A stretch of 64,000 nucleotides of DNA, taken from the NCBI RefSeq assembly GCF_013393185.1, contig NZ_QJQX01000013.1:1-64000 (forward strand), written 5' to 3'. Made by a program: the position numbers and the translations under genes. Origin of the DNA: Sphingobium lactosutens (GTDB taxonomy: Bacteria > Pseudomonadota > Alphaproteobacteria > Sphingomonadales > Sphingomonadaceae). The notes under the pieces are model-generated. The model saw only the letters and a list, made by a program, of their open reading frames with translations, did no database searches and was not told where the DNA came from. This document shows positions 57,555 to 64,000 of the stretch, in pieces. Numbering within the stretch: position 1 is the first letter of the stretch; the number at the start of each line of letters is the position of its first letter.

Positions 57555-60251
57555 ATGACTGAATTCAAGACCGGTTTTCGACATTTGCTGATGGCTGGCA
57601 CCGCCGGTCTCATCCTGTCGCTGGCGCATGGCGGTATGGCGATGGCGCAGGCGAACACACCCGCAGCCGATGCTGCCGACGAAGCCGAGCCGGCGATCGT
57701 CGTCACCGGATCGCGCATCGACCGCAAGGGTTTCGAGGCGCCGACGCCGACCACCATCATCGGCGACACCGAACTGCGCCAGGGCGCCCGTCCCAGCATC
57801 GCGCAAGTCCTGAACGACCTGCCCCAGTTCCGCGCGACCCAGTCGCCCGCCAGCACCGTCGCTAACACCAACTCCTCTTCCTCGGCGATGGACCTTCGCG
57901 GCCTGGGCGTCACCCGCACGCTGACCCTGCTCAACAACCGCCGCTTCACCGGCGCGGTCGACCTCAACACCGTGCCGCAGGGCCTGGTGAAACGAGTCGA
58001 GGTCGTCACCGGCGGCGCATCGGCGGCCTGGGGGTCGGGCGCGATCGGCGGCGTGGTCAACATCATCCTGGACGATGAGTTGGAAGGCCTGACCATCGGT
58101 GCCCAGAACGGCATCTCCTCGCGCGGGGACGGCTATCGCTACAGCTTCGACGGCACGTTCGGCACGAAGTTCGCCGACGGTCGCGGCCACTTCATGATCG
58201 GTGGCGAATATCAGCAGGACAAGGGTATCCTTGACCGCAATTCGCGCAAGAATGTCGGCAGTTCCAACCTGTTCACGCCCGCCGGCAGCTCGCAGCTTAT
58301 CCTGGTGCGCGACGTCAACGCCGCCAACACCAGCCTGGGCGGCCTGATCAACGCCGGCGCGCTGAAGGGCCAGACCTTCAATACGGACGGCACGCTGCGT
58401 CCCTTCCAATATGGCAGCATGGTCAATGGTGCCACGATGGTCGGCGGCGAAGGCGTTGCGACCAACGACGAATATTCGCTGACCAATCCCTATCAGCGCG
58501 TCAACGGCTATGCCCGCGCCAGCTTCGAGGTCGGGGACGCCACCTTCTGGGCGGACGGCAGCTACAGTCGCATCTGGGCGAAATATCCCTTCTATGCGGA
58601 AAGCGGTACCTACACCCTGTCGGCGACCAACCCCTATCTGTCGCAGGACATCCAGAGCCAGCTCGCCGCCGCCGGTGAAACCAGCGTCAAGATCGGCCGC
58701 GTGTTCGAGGATTATGGATACCGCACCTTCGACTATTATCGCCAGAATGTGGAAGGCGCAGTCGGCGTCGATGGCAGCTTCGCGGACGGCAAATGGCGCT
58801 ATTCGGCTTATTACAGCCATGGCGAAATGCGCAACATGCAGAGCTATCACAACCAGATCACCGGCACAAACCTGACCAATGCGTTGGACGCGGTGCGTGA
58901 CTCCAGCGGCAACATCGTCTGCCGCGCCGCCCTGACCGACGCCAACACCGCCTGCCGTCCGCTCAACATCCTGGGCACCGGCACGGCCGATCAGGCCGCG
59001 ATCGACTATGTGTTCGGCAACACCGCCCGCGTCGTCTACACGACCAAGCTGGACAGCGCCGGCGCCAGCCTGCGCGGCGACCTGTTCGAAACCTGGGCCG
59101 GCCCCGTTTCGGTCGCGTTCGGTGCGGAAGCGCGCTGGGAAGAACAGGTCACAAACAGCCTCGACGCCACCTCGGCCGCCAAGGGCTTCAGCCGCTTCAA
59201 CTTCTCGCCGCTGGACGGCGGGTTCAACGTGCAGGAGGGTTTCGGCGAAGTCGCCATCCCGCTGCTCGACCAGCCGTTCAGCAAGATCGACGTCAATGGT
59301 GCAGCCCGTTACAGCCGTTACAGCACCAGCGGCGGCATCTGGTCGTGGAAGCTGGGCCTGACCGACCGCATCTTCGACAATCTGCTGATCCGCGTGTCGC
59401 GTTCGCGTGACATTCGTTCAGGCAGCCTGGCCGAACTGTTCACCACCAGCACGACCAGCTTCACCACCGTCGTGGAAGATGGCCAGACCTACTCGATCAC
59501 CCGCTTCGGTGGCGGCAACGCCAATCTGAAGCCGGAAATCGGCAGCACACTGACGCTGGGCGCGGTCTTCACGCCGACCTTCCTGCCGGGCTTCAACCTG
59601 TCGGTCGACTATTACAACATCAAGCTGAAGGACGCGATCACCTCGCTGGGCGCGCAGGACGTCATCACCAACTGCGCCAACGGCAACACCCTGCTGTGCA
59701 GCCAGATCGTCCGCGACGCTTCGGGCGCGCCGACGACCCTCTACACCACCTATATCAACCTGGCCGAATATAAGACCAAGGGCGTGGATATCGAGGCGAC
59801 CTATACCCTGCCGCTGAACAAGGTCAGCGACAGCCTGGGCGGCACGATGCGCTTTCGCGGTCTGGCCACCTATGTGCCCAAGGTCATCATCAACGACGGC
59901 ACCAGCACGGTCGACCGTGCCGGCGACGTGGGCGACAATGTGAACTTCGGCACGCCGCACTGGCGCGCGACGGGCAGCATCAACTATAGCAGCCAGGACG
60001 TCTCGGTCGACGCCCGCGTCCGCTATGTCGGCGGCGGCAAGTTCAACCATCTGCTGAACATCGCCAACAACGACATCGCCGCCCGCGTCTATGTCGACGT
60101 GGGTGCGCAGGCGACCATTGCTGATCGCTTCACGCTGTTCGCCAACGTCAACAACCTGTTCGACCGCGATCCGCCGCTGACCACCTATGGCTCGATCCAT
60201 TATGACAGCATCGGTCGCTACATGACGATGGGCGCGAAGGTCCGCTTCTGA
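57555..60251 (+). CDS. TonB-dependent receptor
   Basis: An 898-aa outer-membrane receptor. A signal peptide (about 1-32) is followed by a TonB-box-like IVVTGSRI (about 46-53), a plug domain (about 55-190, with GARPSIAQVLNDLPQF and VEVVTGGASAAWGSGAIGGVVNIIL) and a 22-strand barrel ending in the typical terminal F (MGAKVRF). It imports an unknown substrate, perhaps an ester, peptide or amino-acid-containing molecule given the hydrolase partner. The start at 57555 follows AAAGGGG. A frame opening earlier (57339) is inside the hydrolase gene. Confidence 0.92.
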   Translation: MTEFKTGFRHLLMAGTAGLILSLAHGGMAMAQANTPAADAADEAEPAIVVTGSRIDRKGFEAPTPTTIIGDTELRQGARPSIAQVLNDLPQFRATQSPASTVANTNSSSSAMDLRGLGVTRTLTLLNNRRFTGAVDLNTVPQGLVKRVEVVTGGASAAWGSGAIGGVVNIILDDELEGLTIGAQNGISSRGDGYRYSFDGTFGTKFADGRGHFMIGGEYQQDKGILDRNSRKNVGSSNLFTPAGSSQLILVRDVNAANTSLGGLINAGALKGQTFNTDGTLRPFQYGSMVNGATMVGGEGVATNDEYSLTNPYQRVNGYARASFEVGDATFWADGSYSRIWAKYPFYAESGTYTLSATNPYLSQDIQSQLAAAGETSVKIGRVFEDYGYRTFDYYRQNVEGAVGVDGSFADGKWRYSAYYSHGEMRNMQSYHNQITGTNLTNALDAVRDSSGNIVCRAALTDANTACRPLNILGTGTADQAAIDYVFGNTARVVYTTKLDSAGASLRGDLFETWAGPVSVAFGAEARWEEQVTNSLDATSAAKGFSRFNFSPLDGGFNVQEGFGEVAIPLLDQPFSKIDVNGAARYSRYSTSGGIWSWKLGLTDRIFDNLLIRVSRSRDIRSGSLAELFTTSTTSFTTVVEDGQTYSITRFGGGNANLKPEIGSTLTLGAVFTPTFLPGFNLSVDYYNIKLKDAITSLGAQDVITNCANGNTLLCSQIVRDASGAPTTLYTTYINLAEYKTKGVDIEATYTLPLNKVSDSLGGTMRFRGLATYVPKVIINDGTSTVDRAGDVGDNVNFGTPHWRATGSINYSSQDVSVDARVRYVGGGKFNHLLNIANNDIAARVYVDVGAQATIADRFTLFANVNNLFDRDPPLTTYGSIHYDSIGRYMTMGAKVRF

Positions 60252-60255
60252 TCCA

Positions 60256-60290
60256 AAAGCGATGGCGGCGTTCCCAGGGGCGCCGCCATC
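60256..60290 (-). terminator. hairpin with minus-strand T run
   Basis: GATGGCGGCG (60261-60270) and CGCCGCCATC (60281-60290) form a perfect 10-base stem. On the minus strand it is followed by GCTTTTGG, so it should end transcription of the small lipoprotein gene. It lies just after the receptor stop and could also hold back plus-strand transcription. Confidence 0.65.
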
Positions 60291-60309
60291 CTGCTACCTG
60301 CCCCTGAAA

Positions 60310-60579
60310 TTATGGCGGTGTTTGCGTCGCCCTCGACGCAGGCTTCCGCCCCGTATCATTGCCGCGATCATCGTCGGACATATTTTCGTCGATCACGGCC
60401 CCCTGCCCCGGCTGACCAGCGTTCGGCGCGGCGGCAGGCGGCAGCGAAGCATTGCCTTCAGGCGAAGCGACCGGGGTTTCGGTCTGCTTGGGCGCTGCCG
60501 ACTTGTCCGGTGACGGACTGCATGCGGCGAGCGCGACTATGGCCGTCCCGGTGAGTGTGGCGAACCAGGCCCTGATCAT
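60310..60579 (-). CDS. small lipoprotein, 89 aa
   Basis: A predicted lipoprotein with a lipobox ending in C20 (IVALAAC) and a disordered Pro/Ala/Asp-rich mature part (SPSPDKSAAPKQTETPVASPEGN...). No known family. The start lies 12 bases after the stop of the TIR gene on the same strand, so the two may be one transcript. The hairpin at 60256-60290 follows it. Confidence 0.7.
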   Translation of the reverse strand: MIRAWFATLTGTAIVALAACSPSPDKSAAPKQTETPVASPEGNASLPPAAAPNAGQPGQGAVIDENMSDDDRGNDTGRKPASRATQTPP

Positions 60580-60591
60580 ATCCTCTCCCCT

Positions 60592-62559
60592 TCATGCGAC
60601 TCGATCATGGCCGAGTCCGATCTGCTGCAAGATTGTCTGAAAGCGGTATTCCTGTCTAATCGGGTCGAGCAGCGGATCGGTATTGGCCAATACGAGTCCT
60701 GCATCGCCGATTGCCAGCCCCCGTTCCAGCGCAGCGAGCGCATCGCCCTTGCGGCCCCATTGCGAAAAAATGAGCGCCTGCTGGTACAGGGAATTATCGC
60801 CATATTTCCGTTTCATCTCCGCGAAACGCCGATCTCCGGCGGCTTGCCCCGCCAGCCGCGCATCGGTGATCGCAAGGCCGCGAATGCGTGACAAAGGGCT
60901 GGTTTCGGCCTCGAAATACCCTTTCGCGGCAGCATAGTCGCCTTTTACCAGCGCAATGTCGCCAAGAATGCGATGGACATTGTTGACCTTCCGGTTGAGC
61001 GCGAGTGCCCCGCGAACGGCCTGTTGCGCTGCGTCATAGGCGCGCGCGCAAAATTCGACTATGGCCGCCGTTCGCAACACCGAGGCGTTGAGCGGATCGA
61101 GCCGGGTAGCCCGCGCCGTGGCCTTGCGGGCATCGTCGAAGGTGCCGATAAAAGCGGCATAGAGGGCGAAGCTGCCAAGAATCGCTGCATTGCCGTAGCC
61201 AAGTTCGAAACTCTTTTCATAGGGCTGCCGCGCCCCCGCAAGATCGAGCCGCCCGTTCGACAATATGAAGCCGAGCGCAGAATGCCCTTCCGCCAACGAC
61301 GGTGCGAGCTGAATGGCCTTGCGAGCGGCGGCGATCGCCTCGTCGAAATATCTGGCCAGTTCCTTGCCGCTTGCATAGCTGCTGCCGATTACCGTCAGGG
61401 CGCGGGACCGGGCCGCATGCGCCGCCGCATAGGCTGGATCGATGGAAACAGCACGGTCGAATGCAGCAAGCGCGCCGCGGTCGGAACGTTCGTCCGCCGC
61501 GAGGTTGTAGAGCGCCATGCCGTGCAGATAGCTGTCGAATGCCGCAAGGCTGGACGTACCGCCGATCCGCCTTTTGCCGCTCGCCTTGTCCCCGTCCAGC
61601 GAGACGATCAGGGAATCGACGACATTGGTCGCTATCTCGTTCTGAACGTCGAGCACATTTGCCAGCTTGCGGTTGAACGTTTCGGACCATGACTGGAACC
61701 CGGTAGCCCCTTTGATAAGCCGCGCCGTCACGCGCAGGCTCTCTCCCGACCTGCGCACGCTGCCTTCCAATATATAGGCCACGTCGAGGACCCTGCTGAT
61801 CTGGGCGATCGTCCGTGCGCCGGTGCGAAAGCTGTCCGAAGACGTCAACGCGGCCACCGCAAGCTGCGGATTGAGGCTGAGCGTGGCGCGCAGTTCCTCC
61901 GACAGGCCGTCGGAGAAATAGGTCTGCTTGGGATCGTCGCTCAAATTCTCGAACGGCAGCACGGCGATGCTCTTGTCGTTCGCCTTTGGTGACAGCAGGC
62001 CGGAACGCCATGTGGTGTACCCGCCGGCCAGCGCCGCGATGCCGCTCGCGCCGGCGATCATGGCGCCCCGCCGTGACAGCTTCCTCCCGCCCTGCGCCGT
62101 CGCCGATTGGGGCCGTTCGATGCTGAGGGCGTTTCCCGGTGCCGCAGCGACAGCTTCAACAGCCCGCAACAATTCCCGGAATAGGGAAGAATCCGCCCGC
62201 TTCGTCCATTGGGCAAGGTCGATATACTGGACTTGCCGGAACCCCAGCGGCGGTTCGACGCCGTCCAGCGTCACCGAGACCATGCGGCCACGATCACGGC
62301 CACGAGTGGCTTCATCACGCACCCAATGCGACTGGATCGAACGGGCCGTCCAGACCACCAATATTATATCGGCGCTCTCCAATGCGCTTTCCGTTGTATG
62401 GGCGAAGCGCTGTCCTCCTGCCAGCAACCCATCCCACCAGACGGTCAGGCCGCGTCTTTCCAATGCGGATATGATGGGCATCACGCGGTCGCGGTCATCG
62501 CGTGAATAACTGAGGAACAGCGTCCGACCGACGACTTCACCGGGCAAGGAATGGTCCAA
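60592..62559 (-). CDS. TIR-TolB-like-TPR membrane protein
   Basis: A 655-aa protein. An N-terminal TIR domain (about 11-130) opens with RTLFLSYSRDD and carries the NADase-type WxxxE motif (W79-VRD-E83). A membrane segment (about 165-183) follows a basic SRRGAMIAGA stretch. Then come a TolB/FlgO-like domain (about 197-317, SIAVLPFENLSDDPKQTYFSDGLSEELR) and TPR repeats (about 340-640). Charge rule puts TIR inside and TPRs in the periplasm. A TTG start at 62559 was chosen because GGGAGG lies 4 bases before it; ATG 62607 and GTG 62643 lack such sites. Neighbours: a small lipoprotein downstream and a divergent SLOG-like gene. A signalling or defence role is inferred, not shown. Confidence 0.75.
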   Translation of the reverse strand: MDHSLPGEVVGRTLFLSYSRDDRDRVMPIISALERRGLTVWWDGLLAGGQRFAHTTESALESADIILVVWTARSIQSHWVRDEATRGRDRGRMVSVTLDGVEPPLGFRQVQYIDLAQWTKRADSSLFRELLRAVEAVAAAPGNALSIERPQSATAQGGRKLSRRGAMIAGASGIAALAGGYTTWRSGLLSPKANDKSIAVLPFENLSDDPKQTYFSDGLSEELRATLSLNPQLAVAALTSSDSFRTGARTIAQISRVLDVAYILEGSVRRSGESLRVTARLIKGATGFQSWSETFNRKLANVLDVQNEIATNVVDSLIVSLDGDKASGKRRIGGTSSLAAFDSYLHGMALYNLAADERSDRGALAAFDRAVSIDPAYAAAHAARSRALTVIGSSYASGKELARYFDEAIAAARKAIQLAPSLAEGHSALGFILSNGRLDLAGARQPYEKSFELGYGNAAILGSFALYAAFIGTFDDARKATARATRLDPLNASVLRTAAIVEFCARAYDAAQQAVRGALALNRKVNNVHRILGDIALVKGDYAAAKGYFEAETSPLSRIRGLAITDARLAGQAAGDRRFAEMKRKYGDNSLYQQALIFSQWGRKGDALAALERGLAIGDAGLVLANTDPLLDPIRQEYRFQTILQQIGLGHDRVA

Positions 62560-62710
62560 GCTTCCCTCCCAAGTTCCGCAGAACAGCATCCGAGTCTTCG
62601 GGCGCATAAGGGTAACTTGACTGTTAACATGCAAAGGCCGCACTTTGCACCGCCGGCGACGGCGGAAATTCAGTATATTGTCCCTGCCATCCGGGGGTGC
62701 TGCTGCCCTT

Positions 62711-64000
62711 ATGGTTCAAGTTCCGCCACTGCCACCCTGTCGCCTGACATTGGGCGTAACCGGCCATCGGGAAGACAATCCCTTGTTCGCCGCCCATCGC
62801 GAGGCCGTCGCCGCCGCACTCGCCGAAATCTGCGATGCAATACAGTCCGCCCTTGACGCGCAAGCAGAGGCTCTGGGGCCGATGGAGCCCATGCGCCTGT
62901 ACGGCATGCTTGCCGATGGAACCGACCAGATGGTCGCCGACATGGCGCTGGCCCGAAAATGGGAGGTCATTGCCCCCTTGCCGTTCGGCAGAGCGCTCTA
63001 TCGGGCGGTGGCGAGCCGCGCCCATGACCTGGACGATGTCCGCGCTCTGCTCGAAGGCCGGCTTCCTGCCGACCCGCACGTGCTGGCGCGGGCGCGCATG
63101 CTGGACCGGAGCTTCGACACGGTCCGGCTGTTCGAAATGGCCGAACGCGATGACGATATAGGCGACGCGCTGCTTGCCATGCTGGCCGATCCCGGTTCCA
63201 TGACCAAGGCTCAGGGCTTTGCCGCCCTCTCGGCGGAACGCGTGGCCCTCGCGGCGCGGGTCATGATCGAACAGGCCGACATCGTGATCGCCGTATGGGA
63301 CGGCGTAAACCGCAGCCTTGTCGGCGGGACCGGGCATACCATCGCGAAGGTGCTCGAACAGCATGGCGTCGTGATCTGCATCCATCCTTCCGCGCCTTCG
63401 GATTGGCGGATCATGCGATCTTCCGAAGCGCTGATATCATGCCCGCCGGCGGAAGACCGAATGGCGGCGCTGAGCCGGATCATCCGTTCCGCCTTGCGCC
63501 CGGGGACAGATATCATGCCACCGGCGCGCACGACCGGCCTTCAGGACGAAGCCTGGCCCTTGCGAAGCCATCCGCTTTCAGGGGGCTATCGCCGGATCGA
63601 AGCGATGTTTGCCGGAGAAGGCCGGCCGTTCCGGTCGCTGGTTCAGCGATATGAGCCGCCCGAAGCCGTTGCTGCCGGCAGCGGCGCCCGGTTATTGGCC
63701 GATATTCGCGCCCTTCCTCGACTGGGGGGCGGCTTTGCCGATGCCGTCGAGCGATCCCTGTTGCGGCGTTTCGCCTGGGCGGACGGGATATCGACCCACC
63801 TCTCCGACGCCTATCGCGGCGGGATGGTTGCCAATTTCCTGCTCTCGTCGCTCGCGATCGCCGCAGGCATAGCCTATCAGCCGCTGGGCGCGCAGAAATG
63901 GCCTTTTGCCGGTATCGAATTCATCCTGCTGGCAGCGATCATCCTGATTACCTGGCGGGGAGTCCGGCAGCGCTGGCACAGCCGCTGGTTCACGACACGC
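62711..64000 (+). CDS. SLOG-like protein with two membrane segments (3' end outside window)
   Basis: An open frame of at least 430 codons that runs off the window end. The N-terminal part looks like a SLOG/LOG-type Rossmann domain (about 10-225): LTLGVTGHRED, LADGTDQMVADMALA, IVIAVWDG and GGTGHTIAKVLEQHG. The C-terminal part has LSDAYRGGMVANFLLSS, two membrane helices (about 372-390 and 400-417) and RQRWHSRWFTTR. That pattern fits SLATT-type two-helix effectors often paired with SLOG sensors in nucleotide-signal defence. It is divergent from the TIR gene with 150 bases between the starts. The start ATG has only a weak ribosome site. Confidence 0.7.
   Translation, partial: MVQVPPLPPCRLTLGVTGHREDNPLFAAHREAVAAALAEICDAIQSALDAQAEALGPMEPMRLYGMLADGTDQMVADMALARKWEVIAPLPFGRALYRAVASRAHDLDDVRALLEGRLPADPHVLARARMLDRSFDTVRLFEMAERDDDIGDALLAMLADPGSMTKAQGFAALSAERVALAARVMIEQADIVIAVWDGVNRSLVGGTGHTIAKVLEQHGVVICIHPSAPSDWRIMRSSEALISCPPAEDRMAALSRIIRSALRPGTDIMPPARTTGLQDEAWPLRSHPLSGGYRRIEAMFAGEGRPFRSLVQRYEPPEAVAAGSGARLLADIRALPRLGGGFADAVERSLLRRFAWADGISTHLSDAYRGGMVANFLLSSLAIAAGIAYQPLGAQKWPFAGIEFILLAAIILITWRGVRQRWHSRWFTTR

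Noticed and set aside
55628..58114. 828-codon open frame on the minus strand opposite the serine hydrolase and TonB receptor
   Set aside because: It mirrors two well-supported genes; high GC leaves opposite frames open. Its translation is rich in His/Gln/Arg/Gly and has no known motif.

Overview
The window is about 64 kb of a high-GC alphaproteobacterial chromosome, most likely from a sphingomonad (Sphingobium/Sphingomonas type). The main grounds are an acyl carrier protein next to serine palmitoyltransferase (the first step of sphingolipid synthesis), a compact dcw cluster with alphaproteobacterial FtsZ/FtsA/FtsQ/FtsL forms, an NDUFS4-like complex I subunit, meso-DAP-type MurE, and intergenic repeats of a kind common in this family. 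No rRNA, tRNA, CRISPR array, insertion sequence or origin was recognised.

Layout. 1-1.5 kb: lower-GC stretch with small orphan genes, probably the edge of an accessory region. 1.6-10.4 kb: housekeeping and transport genes (EamA exporter, JmjC-like cupin, chorismate mutase, polyprenyl diphosphate synthase, TSUP permease, hybrid histidine kinase, HrpB helicase, complex I subunit). 10.9-12.5 kb: ACP and serine palmitoyltransferase. 12.6-16.2 kb: second hybrid kinase, a nucleotidyltransferase-like protein and a DUF938 methyltransferase. 16.2-21.1 kb: glycine cleavage genes gcvT-gcvH-gcvPA-gcvPB behind a tandem glycine riboswitch. 21.1-24.6 kb: SPOR/TPR protein, dGTPase-like protein and a small conserved gene. 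24.8-44.1 kb: the dcw cell wall and division cluster on the minus strand, mraZ to ftsZ, mostly with 4-base stop/start overlaps, interrupted by a DUF4262 gene between murB and ddl. 44.2-51.6 kb: a likely MraZ operator, a GldG-like membrane protein, cysteine synthase, a SleB-type wall hydrolase, an entericidin-like lipoprotein, tatABC and scpAB. 51.9-60.3 kb: CapA-like protein, a TctE/TctD-type two-component system, a serine hydrolase and a TonB-dependent receptor. A near-identical candidate operator lies upstream of both capA and the hydrolase.

60.3-64 kb: a small lipoprotein, a TIR-TolB-like-TPR membrane protein and, divergently, a SLOG-like protein with two membrane segments that runs off the window. 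A TIR enzyme beside a SLOG sensor with a membrane effector is the logic of nucleotide-signalling defence systems such as Thoeris. This pair is the best candidate in the window for an undescribed system, but it rests on domain recognition by eye and the second gene is incomplete.
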